Source of the DNA: DSVQ01 sp964484765
GTDB lineage: Bacteria > Planctomycetota > Planctomycetia > Planctomycetales > Planctomycetaceae
Direction of reading: 5' to 3'
Assembly: GCA_964484765.1 (NCBI GenBank)
Contig: CAZAGI010000003.1
Location: forward strand, 124,001-188,000
DNA: 64,000 nucleotides
How positions within the stretch are numbered: position 1 is the stretch's first letter; each line of letters begins with the position of its first letter. The notes under the pieces are model-generated. The model did not search any database and was not told the origin of the DNA. It was given only the letters and a program-made list of their open reading frames with translations. This document shows, piece after piece, positions 26,897-34,615 of the stretch. Position numbers and translations under genes: made by a program.

Positions 26897-28600
26897 TCAA
26901 TATCCCAAAGCGGTCCCGTCTTTGCGGCTGTCGGTCGCGCCGTGGAGAACGTTGTGATGCCAGTCGATCCAGATGCCCTGATAGCCGCCAAAGCTGCCAG
27001 GAGATTTGTCGAGTTTGTGGCCGAGAGCCTGTAGCTTCGTACGCGTTTCCGGTGGGAAACCGGTTTCGAGAAAGACCGTGCCGCCGTTCGGTTCCGCCGG
27101 TGTGCCGGTGGGAGTCGGGCTGCCGCCATGTCGGATGCGGGCGGCGTCACCGGCGGCTTGGACGTTCATGCCGAAGTCGAGCAGATTGACCAGTACGCCC
27201 ACGTGACCCTGCGCCTGCATGTCGCCGCCCATCACGCCGTAGCAGAAAACGGGCTTGCCGGCTTTCGTCACCATCGCCGGAATAATCGTGTGGAATGGTC
27301 GTTTACCCGGTTCGAGCCGATTGAGATGCTTTTCATCCAGCGCGAAGAGTTGCCCACGGTTCTGAAAGGCGAAGCCGACATCCCCCGGCACGACCTGTGA
27401 TCCGAAACCATGAAACAAGCTTTGAATCAGCGAACAACAATTGCGGTCCTTGTCGACGACCGTGAGATACACCGTGTCGACCTGTTCCAGTTTTGGATCA
27501 CCCGCGGGAACATCAACGAGAGCTTTCTCCGCATTGATCAACGCCCGGCGCTTGTCGGCATACGGCTTTGAGATCAGTTCGGCAATCGGCAGCGAGTGAA
27601 ACGCCGGGTCGGCATAGAACTTGGCGCGATCGGCAAAGGCGAGTTTTTTCGCTTCGACAAAGAGATGCACGTACTCGGCAGACTTCGGCCCCAGCGCTTT
27701 GAGATCATACGGTTCGAGGATGTTGAGCATCTGCAGCGCCGCGATCCCTTGCCCGTTCGGTGGCAACTCCCAGACGTCGTAGCCGCGGTAGCTTGTCGAA
27801 ACAGGGTCGACCCATTCACTGGTGTGTTTCGCGAGATCGCTTGCCGTGAGATATCCCCCGTTGGCCCGACTGAAACGGTCGATTTCGGTGGCAATCGATC
27901 CCCGATAGAACGCGTCGCGACCCTGTTCAGCGATCCGGCGATACGACCGTGCGAGTTCCGGCAGCTTGACGATTTCCCCGAACGCCGGGGCTTTGCCACC
28001 AGGGAGATACACCCGCGCCGAATCGGGCCATTTGGCGAGTTCTTTCTGCGAACCCTTCCAGCCGGACGCGATGATTTCGGAGACCGGGTAGCCGTGTTCC
28101 GCGGTGGCGATCGATGGAGCGAGTAACTCGGACAACGGCTTGGAACCGAAGCGCGACAACAGTTCGTGCCAGCCGTCGACACAGCCGGGCACCGACCACG
28201 CCAACGGACCGATAGTGGGAATCTCGGTCAGCTTCTTCTCGGCGAAAACCTGTCGATTCAGCGATTGCGGGCTGCGACCGGACGCATTGAGTCCGTAGAG
28301 CTTTTGCGTCTTGGCATCCCACACGATGGCGAACAAATCGCCGCCGATCCCACAACTCATCGGCTCGACGACGCCGAGCATCGCATTGATGGCGATAGCA
28401 GCATCGACAGCGTTCCCGCCGTTACGAAGCACATCGAGTCCCGCTTGTGCGGCGGCCGGATGACTGGTGGCCACGATGCCGTTGCGGGCAAGGACGACCG
28501 AGCGACCCTGAGCGGGCATGCCAGTCGGGCGGTCATACTCCGCAGCAGAAATGGGCATGAGCATCGATCCCCCCAGCACGATCGCGTAGAACGTTCGCAT
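26897..28600 (-). CDS. ggt: Gamma-glutamyltransferase, exported
   Basis: A 567-residue Ntn hydrolase that cleaves gamma-glutamyl bonds such as those of glutathione. The ATG at 28600 has AAAGGTG nine bases upstream and a short signal peptide (TFYAIVLGGSMLMPISAAE). Family motifs: GIVATSHPAAAQAGLDVLRNGGNAVDAAIA, VVEPMSCGIGGDLFAIV, the autoprocessing nucleophile Thr376 in QVDTVYLTVVDKD, GKRPFHTIIPAMV and VMGGDMQAQGHVGVLVNLLDFG. The residue after the nucleophile is Val and the next Tyr, where E. coli has Thr-His; this DTVYLTV form is seen in a subset of family members, so activity on classical substrates is likely but not certain. Confidence 0.92.
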   Translation of the reverse strand: MRTFYAIVLGGSMLMPISAAEYDRPTGMPAQGRSVVLARNGIVATSHPAAAQAGLDVLRNGGNAVDAAIAINAMLGVVEPMSCGIGGDLFAIVWDAKTQKLYGLNASGRSPQSLNRQVFAEKKLTEIPTIGPLAWSVPGCVDGWHELLSRFGSKPLSELLAPSIATAEHGYPVSEIIASGWKGSQKELAKWPDSARVYLPGGKAPAFGEIVKLPELARSYRRIAEQGRDAFYRGSIATEIDRFSRANGGYLTASDLAKHTSEWVDPVSTSYRGYDVWELPPNGQGIAALQMLNILEPYDLKALGPKSAEYVHLFVEAKKLAFADRAKFYADPAFHSLPIAELISKPYADKRRALINAEKALVDVPAGDPKLEQVDTVYLTVVDKDRNCCSLIQSLFHGFGSQVVPGDVGFAFQNRGQLFALDEKHLNRLEPGKRPFHTIIPAMVTKAGKPVFCYGVMGGDMQAQGHVGVLVNLLDFGMNVQAAGDAARIRHGGSPTPTGTPAEPNGGTVFLETGFPPETRTKLQALGHKLDKSPGSFGGYQGIWIDWHHNVLHGATDSRKDGTALGY

Positions 28601-28716
28601 GACACGCACCTTTCACGGAATGTGAATGGTGAATGTATGCGGCACGCGACGCAACGGAAAGGGATCGGCGGTCTTAGTCCTGGTCATTTGACCGAGGGCG
28701 TGTGGTTGCATGCACC

Positions 28717-28743
28717 GGCCCCCCCGTCAATGACGGGGGGGCC
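28717..28743. repeat. GC-rich palindrome upstream of ggt
   Basis: GGCCCCCCCGTCA and TGACGGGGGGGCC flank a single base, giving a near-perfect 27-base palindrome between the PQQ-type gene (stop 28752) and ggt (start 28600), both on the minus strand. It may terminate or attenuate read-through; no T-run follows on either strand. Confidence 0.55.
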
Positions 28744-28751
28744 AAGACACG

Positions 28752-30137
28752 TCATTTCGCATTCGCAATGCAGTAGAGATGTTTACTCGATCGGATGAAA
28801 AGATCCCCTTCGCTCACGGCGGGCGTCGCACTGAAGTCTTCGCTGTCGCTGGTGACGCGGTTCGAGGAAACCTGCTCGAACTTGCGGCCGAGTTTCACCA
28901 CGAACGCTTCGCCGTTGCGGGCCACGTAATACAGCTTGTTGTCGGCAATGATCGGCGAACCGTAGTCCTGTCCTCCCATGCCACCCCCGCGTCCACCACC
29001 GGGGAAACCGGGGCGGCCGCCGCCGGGAGGCCCGCCGCGATCCGGCGGCGCGGCGTCACCACCGGCGCTCGCCAATCGTGACTGGTACACCCGCTCGCCG
29101 GTTTTTGCATCCACGCAGTTCAGCACCTTGTTCGCGACGAAGTACAGCAGCCCGTTGTGGATGACCGGCGTGCCGATGCGATTGTTATCCCGGCCCGACC
29201 AGACCACGTGCGTCTTGCTGACGTCGTCGCTCCCGCCGGCTTTCACGGCGAGCGAACCACCCCCACGACCTTCCACGCCGTAAACGACATTGCCGTCGGC
29301 AACAACGCTGGAGCAGAACGAATCGGTTTGCAGGCCGGGGCAATACCAGCGCAGTTTACCAGTATCGGGATTGAGGCCCCAGATTTCGTTGGGCACGCCG
29401 ATCACCAGATCGGTCCGCTGATCATCGACCGGAACCAGCACGGGAGTCCCCCACGTGGAACCGAGCCCGCCTGCTTCCTGCTTCCAGACGACCTTGCCGG
29501 TGTCCTTGTCGAGGCCGAACAGGGTTTCCGCTTCCGCGGATGCGGTGATGATCACCAGGTTTTTGTAAAGGACTGGGCTGCAGGCGGAACCCCAGCCGCG
29601 CGGATCGGAACCGGTCCCCACGCTGGTTTGCCAGAGCTGGTTGCCGTCCATGTCGAAAGCGACGACACCTGTTTTGCCGAAGAAGGCATAGACTTTTTCG
29701 CCATCACATGCCGGAGTGTGCGACGCATACCCATGCTCGGCGAACATCCCGCCGTAATCGTCTTCGGGCAGAACCGCCGCAACGGATTTATCCCAAATCG
29801 TCTTGCCGGTCTTGCGGTTGAGGCAGAGGAGATGCCGCTTGAGATTTTTCTGCTCACCCTGTTCGCGGCGGTCCGTCCCGTAACCGCTCCAGCAGGTGAC
29901 GAAAACTTTGTCGCCGACGATGATGGGGCACGACGACCCCGGTCCCGGCAGCGCAATTTTCCATTTGAGATTCTTGTCAGCGGTCCACGAATCGGGAACC
30001 GGATCGGTATCTGTCGCGACGCCGGAGCCATTGGGACCCCGGAAGCGTGTCCAGTCGGCTGCGGCAGCGAAGCTCGACCACGACGCCGTAACCGCCGCGC
30101 CCAATCCCAGACCGATGATTTGTCGTCGCGTCTGCAT
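28752..30137 (-). CDS. PQQ-type beta-propeller protein, Tat-exported
   Basis: A 461-residue propeller protein of the PQQ_2/BamB-like class. The ATG at 30137 has AGGAG nine bases upstream; an ATG two codons earlier is too close to it. The N terminus reads MQTRRQIIGLGLGAAVTASW, a twin-arginine signal. Mature repeats have the blade signature Gly-Lys-x-x-W: CLNRKTGKTIWDK, GLDKDTGKVVWKQE, GLNPDTGKLRWYC, CVDAKTGERVYQSR, each followed by SPVL/TPVL-type strands. A Gly/Pro/Arg-rich insert (about residues 365-395) interrupts the last blades. There is no dehydrogenase CxxC, so a structural or binding role is likely. Such proteins are very common in planctomycetes, of unknown function. Confidence 0.88.
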   Translation of the reverse strand: MQTRRQIIGLGLGAAVTASWSSFAAAADWTRFRGPNGSGVATDTDPVPDSWTADKNLKWKIALPGPGSSCPIIVGDKVFVTCWSGYGTDRREQGEQKNLKRHLLCLNRKTGKTIWDKSVAAVLPEDDYGGMFAEHGYASHTPACDGEKVYAFFGKTGVVAFDMDGNQLWQTSVGTGSDPRGWGSACSPVLYKNLVIITASAEAETLFGLDKDTGKVVWKQEAGGLGSTWGTPVLVPVDDQRTDLVIGVPNEIWGLNPDTGKLRWYCPGLQTDSFCSSVVADGNVVYGVEGRGGGSLAVKAGGSDDVSKTHVVWSGRDNNRIGTPVIHNGLLYFVANKVLNCVDAKTGERVYQSRLASAGGDAAPPDRGGPPGGGRPGFPGGGRGGGMGGQDYGSPIIADNKLYYVARNGEAFVVKLGRKFEQVSSNRVTSDSEDFSATPAVSEGDLFIRSSKHLYCIANAK

Positions 30138-30386
30138 TGTCATCAACTCCTGTCCGAGCCTGAATGAAGAAAGAAGAGAACACGAAGGGACCGCGAAACG
30201 CAACTCGGCCGCCAGGGGTAGAACCCGCGGCAGCATAGCAGGTTTCGCCGGAAATCAAGAAAAAAGTCTGCTGCCGATTCCGGGCACGGGCAACGCCCTC
30301 TTCCGCTGCCAGAGAACGAACGGTAGAGTAAGCACACGGCAGCGATTCCGCTTTGCTCAGGCAGTTCTTTCCTGAAAGCCAATCTC

Positions 30387-31586
30387 ATGTCTCGCATCCG
30401 ATTGACGTTCTCGATATGTGCTCTTGCCGCAATGGTTCTAGTGGGTCTGAGCCAGAATGTTGCCGCCCAAACGATTGCCCGCTGCGGCAACGGCTGGCTG
30501 GAAAAAATCGACAACACGCTTGTCGTGCATCTGAAGGGAACACCCTACGAGATTGGTTACCAGCACGGGGCGTTGCTCAAGGAGCATGTCCGGCAAAGCC
30601 TCCAGACACTGTTGGTCGAGAAAGCCGAAGGCCACACGCTGGTCGAAGTCTTCGGAGTGAAGCTGACCCCTCGCGCGGCGATCGACGTGATCGTTCGTAT
30701 CCAGCAACCGCATGTCGACAAGCGGTATTGGGACGAGTTGCAGGGCCTCGCCGACGGTGCCGGAGTGGCGGTCAAGGATGCTCAAGCGGCCAACTTCATC
30801 CCGGAACTGTTCCATTGCAGCGGGTTCGCCTTGGCCAAGACCGCGACGCAGAACGGAAAGATGCTGCATGGCCGCGTGTTGGATTACGCTGTCGACTGGG
30901 GCCTGCAGGACCACGCCGTGGTGATGATCGTCGAACCGGAAGGCCGGTTGCCGTGGGTCAATGTGAGCTACGCGGGTTTCATTGGATCGGTGACCGGGAT
31001 GAATGCCGCGCACATTTCCATCGGTGAAATGGGGGGTGGCGGACTCGGTCACTGGGGCGGTCGACCGATGGCGTTGCTCGTTCGCGAAACCCTCGAGACA
31101 GCGGACTCACTCGACAAGGCCATCAGCGTGTTCCGCGATGGTCCCCGGACGTGTCAATATTTCTACGTTGTTGCCGATGGTGAAACGAACGAAGCCGTCG
31201 GCATGGAAGCCTCTTGGGATGTGTTTACGTTGATTCAGCCCGGTGCGACGCATCCGCTCTTGCCGACCCCGGTGAAAGACTGCGTGCTGATGTCGGCGGG
31301 CGATCGGTACAAAGAACTTTCGAAGCGCGCGGAATCCGGCTATGGCAAGTTCACGCCGGAACAGGCGTTCAAGCTGATGGAACGCCCGGTGGCGATGAAG
31401 TCCAACCTGCACAACGTGCTGTTCGAGCCCGAAACATCACGGTTCTGGGTGGCCAACGCCTCGTCAGACAAACGCCCCGCCGCTGAGCAACCGTACCACG
31501 CATACTCGCTGAAGGACCTGTTGGCCCGGCATGCGGATCCGAGCAGCCCATCCATTCCGATGGGGGCGCGGACTGCCGCTCGCTAA
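30387..31586 (+). CDS. C45-family Ntn hydrolase / acyltransferase, secreted
   Basis: A 399-residue protein with a signal peptide (ICALAAMVLVGLSQNVAAQ). It matches peptidase family C45 (acyl-CoA:6-aminopenicillanic acid acyltransferase-like): GTPYEIGYQHGALLKE, then the predicted autoproteolytic nucleophile Cys144 in LFHCSGFAL, GRVLDYAVDWG, GMNAAHISIGEMGG and VLFEPETSRFWVAN. In this family the chain is cleaved just before the Cys, which becomes the N-terminal nucleophile for amide hydrolysis. The natural substrate is unknown. It ends in a four-base overlap (CTAA) with a convergent small gene. Confidence 0.9.
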   Translation: MSRIRLTFSICALAAMVLVGLSQNVAAQTIARCGNGWLEKIDNTLVVHLKGTPYEIGYQHGALLKEHVRQSLQTLLVEKAEGHTLVEVFGVKLTPRAAIDVIVRIQQPHVDKRYWDELQGLADGAGVAVKDAQAANFIPELFHCSGFALAKTATQNGKMLHGRVLDYAVDWGLQDHAVVMIVEPEGRLPWVNVSYAGFIGSVTGMNAAHISIGEMGGGGLGHWGGRPMALLVRETLETADSLDKAISVFRDGPRTCQYFYVVADGETNEAVGMEASWDVFTLIQPGATHPLLPTPVKDCVLMSAGDRYKELSKRAESGYGKFTPEQAFKLMERPVAMKSNLHNVLFEPETSRFWVANASSDKRPAAEQPYHAYSLKDLLARHADPSSPSIPMGARTAAR

Positions 31587-31840
31587 CTGGGGAAATCGAT
31601 GCTTTCGACCGGGGCGGCTTCACGCCACCGTAGCTGTCGCATCCCTCGACGATGACAGTGTGGACAGACCACCCCCGTCCACGGTTTTCCGGCGGCCTTA
31701 TAGCGGATGCCGCCGATCTCCCAGATGGAAACCGTTTGACCACATTCGCAATCAAACACCCAGCGCCGCGAGTCGGCTTCCATCGCGGCCATCCAAGAGG
31801 TGGGAAGAATCGTTCGCAAAAATCGCTGAATTCGGCTCAT
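31583..31840 (-). CDS. Small zinc-ribbon-like protein of unknown function
   Basis: An 85-residue protein, start ATG 31840 with GGAG eight bases upstream. It has four cysteines plus a histidine in a ribbon arrangement: DCECG around residue 30 and CPHCH around residue 61, separated by an aromatic stretch (SIWEIGGIRYKAAGKPW). This suggests zinc binding. No family is recognised. The stop codon overlaps the stop of the convergent C45 gene by four bases (CTAA read on both strands). Confidence 0.72.
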   Translation of the reverse strand: MSRIQRFLRTILPTSWMAAMEADSRRWVFDCECGQTVSIWEIGGIRYKAAGKPWTGVVCPHCHRRGMRQLRWREAAPVESIDFPS

Positions 31841-31946
31841 CGTCACTGCTCCGAAAGACTGGCGTCTGCTGGCTGAATTCTATCACGCAGCTATACTTTC
31901 CCAGAGCTATTTCCGCATCGTTTCCGATCACAAGAAAGACTTTGTC

Positions 31947-32432
31947 ATGGCGGAGAGTATGGTTCCTGCAGTCGGTTCCAAGGCCCCGGCGTTCACGTTG
32001 CCGGCGTTTCCTGAGGGCAAAATCAAACTGAGCCAGTTCCAGGATGAGAAATTCGTCGTCCTCTATTTCTATCCCAAAGACGACACCCCCGGGTGCACCA
32101 TCGAGGCGTGCGATTTCCGCGATCAACACGCCGACTTTGCCGCGGATACCGTCGTCCTGGGTATCAGCCCGGACTCGGTCGCCTCGCACGAAAAGTTCAC
32201 GAATAAATTCTCGCTGCCGTTCCCCTTGCTCGCCGATGAAAACCACGCGATCGCCGAGAAATACGGCGTGTGGGTCGAGAAGAACATGTACGGCAAAAAA
32301 TCGATGGGCGTGCAGCGCGCCACGTTCCTGATCGACAAGAAAGGCAAGATTGCCGCCGTCTGGCCCAGAGTGAAAGTCGAAGGCCATGTGGAAGCCGTCG
32401 CGGAAAAATTGGCCGAATTAAGGAACGCGTGA
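31947..32432 (+). CDS. bcp: Thiol peroxidase, Bcp/PrxQ-type peroxiredoxin
   Basis: A 161-residue cytoplasmic peroxiredoxin reducing hydrogen peroxide and organic hydroperoxides. The active-site motif YPKDDTPGCTIEAC holds peroxidatic Cys50 and resolving Cys55, the five-residue spacing typical of alpha2-type PrxQ/Bcp. Other family parts: PSPDSVASHEKF-like ISPDSVASHEKFTNKF, FPLLADENHAIAEKYGVW and TFLIDKKGKIAAVW. The stop codon overlaps a possible GTG start of the next gene, suggesting translational coupling. No regulator is seen adjacent. Confidence 0.95.
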   Translation: MAESMVPAVGSKAPAFTLPAFPEGKIKLSQFQDEKFVVLYFYPKDDTPGCTIEACDFRDQHADFAADTVVLGISPDSVASHEKFTNKFSLPFPLLADENHAIAEKYGVWVEKNMYGKKSMGVQRATFLIDKKGKIAAVWPRVKVEGHVEAVAEKLAELRNA

Positions 32433-33169
32433 TTCCCCCGAATTGCGGTTTCACGTCCCGCGCTGATTCACCGAGTGTTCCCGTGCTCACCGTCCTTTTC
32501 GAAGACAACCATTGTCTCGCCGTCGCCAAGCCGGCCGGCTGGTTAACGATGGGCGACGCCACCGGGGACTCCACGCTGTTAGACGTCGCCAAACAGTACA
32601 TCAAAGACAAATACGCTAAGCCTGGCGATGTCTTCCTCGGCGTCGTCCATCGACTCGACCGACCTGTTTCCGGTGTGGTGCTGTATGCCCGCACGAGCAA
32701 AGCCGCCGCGCGATTCTCCGAACAGTTCCGTACGCACGCCGTCCAGAAAATGTACCTGGCCGCGGTGACGGGGCGTGATATTCCAATCGAGGGCGATCTT
32801 CACGATTGGCTGCTGAAGGATGAACAGACCAATCGGAGCCGCAGCGTCAAACCGAACACACCCGGAGCTTTGGAATGCCGATTGTCGTTTCGTCGCCTGC
32901 AGTCTTCCGATCGCGGCACGTTACTGGAAATTCGGCCGCAGACGGGGCGCAGCCACCAGATCCGTGTGCAACTGGCGACGCGCGGCTGGCCGATCCTTGG
33001 GGATACCAAATACGGCAGCGGCCAGGAATTCCTGGCGCATGCAATCGGCCTGCACGCATGGAGACTCACGGTCGAACATCCGACGCAAAAGCAGCCGCTG
33101 ACCCTCACGTGTCCGCTACCACCTGGCTGGCAATCATGGGGATTCCGTGAGCCACGGTCTGATTCATAA
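32429..33169 (+). CDS. RluA-family pseudouridine synthase
   Basis: About 246 residues. The family signature VFLGVVHRLDRPVSGVVLYARTSKAA holds the catalytic Asp (HRLDRPVSG); LEIRPQTGRSHQIRVQLA and PILGDTKYG follow. It isomerises uridine in rRNA or tRNA; the target cannot be told. There is no S4 domain at the N terminus, as in RluA rather than RluC/RluD. Start: GTG 32429 overlaps the bcp stop and has AAGGA five bases upstream; GTG 32483 (MLTVLFEDNHCLAV) would give a protein closer to the family's usual beginning but has no visible ribosome-binding site. Confidence 0.92.
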   Translation: MIPPNCGFTSRADSPSVPVLTVLFEDNHCLAVAKPAGWLTMGDATGDSTLLDVAKQYIKDKYAKPGDVFLGVVHRLDRPVSGVVLYARTSKAAARFSEQFRTHAVQKMYLAAVTGRDIPIEGDLHDWLLKDEQTNRSRSVKPNTPGALECRLSFRRLQSSDRGTLLEIRPQTGRSHQIRVQLATRGWPILGDTKYGSGQEFLAHAIGLHAWRLTVEHPTQKQPLTLTCPLPPGWQSWGFREPRSDS

Positions 33170-33220
33170 CCGCGGGGGTTGAATCACCAGATGTCCGCTC
33201 GTGAAACAGGATCAACAATC

Positions 33221-34027
33221 ATGCTGCGAATCGTGTCGCTGGGATTAATCACGTTGGGATGGGCGCTGTCGACGGCCACATTCGCGGCGGAGCCCAAGCG
33301 GGTGACCGTCACGGTCGAAAATGTGCCGCGCGAGTCGCTCGTCTTCGCCCCTGCCAAAACCGACGCACCACTGCCCGTGGTGTTCGCGTTCCATGGCCAC
33401 GGCGGCAATGCCCTGCAGGCCTCACGTTCGTTACGGTTTCAGGAACACTGGCCGGAAGCACTCGTGGTCTACATGCAGGGTTTGCCGACACCGGGCCAAT
33501 TGACCGATCCCGAAGGAAAGCGGAACGGCTGGCAGAAATCGGTGGGCGATCAGAACGACCGCGATCTGAAGTTCTTCGATATGTTGCTGGCTCAATTGCG
33601 CAAGGATTACCCGGTCGATGATCGGCGGATCTACTCGACCGGGCATTCGAATGGCGGCGGTTTTACATATCTGCTGTGGTCCGCGCGGGCCGATAAATTC
33701 GCCGCCTTTGCTCCGTCCGCGGCGGCGGCACGGTATATCCCCACTTTGAAACCCAAGCCGGCGATGCACATCGCCGGTGAGAACGACCCGCTGGTGAAGT
33801 ATGTCTGGCAAAAAGCCGCGATGGACGCGGTGCGCATTGTGAATGGTTGCGAGGAAAGTGGCCACGACTGGGCGCCGCAATGCACGCTTTACGCGTCCAA
33901 AAACAATGCCCCGTTCGTGGCCCTTGTTCACCCCGGCGATCATAAGTATCTGCAGGAAGCCACGCCGCTGATTGTCAAATTTTTCAAGGAACAACGGCTG
34001 CCAGCCGCGACGGAGCGCACACCCTGA
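33221..34027 (+). CDS. Secreted PHB-depolymerase/feruloyl-esterase-like alpha/beta hydrolase
   Basis: A 268-residue exported esterase. The ATG at 33221 follows AGGA and begins a signal peptide (LRIVSLGLITLGWALSTATFAAE). Motifs of the LpqC/PhaZ esterase family: PVVFAFHGHGGNA (oxyanion region), WPEALVVYMQGLPTPG, DLKFFDMLLAQLRKDYPVDDRRIY, nucleophile Ser in STGHSNGGGFTYLLW, HIAGENDPLVKY with the acid, and VHPGDHKYL with the catalytic His. Substrates in this family are polyester or feruloyl/acetyl-xylan esters. It runs 51 bases behind the pseudouridine synthase, possibly in one transcript. Confidence 0.9.
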   Translation: MLRIVSLGLITLGWALSTATFAAEPKRVTVTVENVPRESLVFAPAKTDAPLPVVFAFHGHGGNALQASRSLRFQEHWPEALVVYMQGLPTPGQLTDPEGKRNGWQKSVGDQNDRDLKFFDMLLAQLRKDYPVDDRRIYSTGHSNGGGFTYLLWSARADKFAAFAPSAAAARYIPTLKPKPAMHIAGENDPLVKYVWQKAAMDAVRIVNGCEESGHDWAPQCTLYASKNNAPFVALVHPGDHKYLQEATPLIVKFFKEQRLPAATERTP

Positions 34028-34069
34028 TCGCCGTGTCAGTGTCGACTCGATAGCGCCAGCGCGAGGATA

Positions 34070-34576
34070 TTAGGCCGGCGTCTTGTCGTCAGAGAGTTCG
34101 TCGGTGAGAAAGCGAGTGATGATCCGCATCACATCAGGTTCGAACGCAACTTCGGTCGGACTCGCACTTTCGTATACCATCCCGCCAGTCCCCGGTTCCA
34201 CGGTGAGAGTGATTTCACTGCCGACGACTTCTGGATCAGTGTTTGTTGCCAGCTTCACTGGAAACGCCTTGGGATAGTTGAGGTCCGTGTAGACGGAGGC
34301 TCCCGTCCCAGGGCTGAAGACCACGGATGTGATGTTCACGGTCCAGTTGCCCGGCATCCCATCGCTCGGCACTTTCGTCCAGATACAGGCACCGATCGGC
34401 GGGTTGACGGTCAAGGCGGTCTTTTTCTTCGGCGCAGCTTTGACTGATTTCTTCGCCTTTGCGGATTTCTTCTTCACAGCCGCGGTCTTCTTTTTTGCAG
34501 CCGCTTTCGCGGGCGTTTTTTTGACAACGGGGGCAGCTTTTTTCGCGGCTTTCTTGGCTACTTTTTTCTTGGGCAT
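34070..34576 (-). CDS. Histone-H1-like Lys/Ala-rich protein with C-terminal beta domain
   Basis: A 168-residue protein starting MPKKKVAKKAAKKA (ATG 34576, AGGATG upstream). Residues 1-55 consist almost only of Lys, Ala, Pro, Val and Thr in AKK/KKA repeats, like the tails of histone H1 and of bacterial H1-like nucleoid proteins. Residues ~58-168 form a distinct, non-basic, probably beta-rich domain (NPPIGACIWTKVPSDGMPGNW, VVFSPGTGASVYTDL) ending in an acidic helix (RIITRFLTDELSDDK). DNA binding by the tail is inferred from composition. The C-terminal domain is not recognised. It is upstream of nothing on its strand except intergenic DNA and lies 40 bases downstream of the kinase gene, so it may be the second gene of that transcript. 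Confidence 0.8.
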   Translation of the reverse strand: MPKKKVAKKAAKKAAPVVKKTPAKAAAKKKTAAVKKKSAKAKKSVKAAPKKKTALTVNPPIGACIWTKVPSDGMPGNWTVNITSVVFSPGTGASVYTDLNYPKAFPVKLATNTDPEVVGSEITLTVEPGTGGMVYESASPTEVAFEPDVMRIITRFLTDELSDDKTPA

Positions 34577-34615
34577 GAAGCACATCCTGGTCTGGTGAAA
34601 TGTCAGAGCCGTTGA

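Noticed and set aside
28717..28743. GC-rich palindrome as a rho-independent terminator
   Set aside because: There is no T-run on either strand, so it is listed only as a repeat or palindrome.
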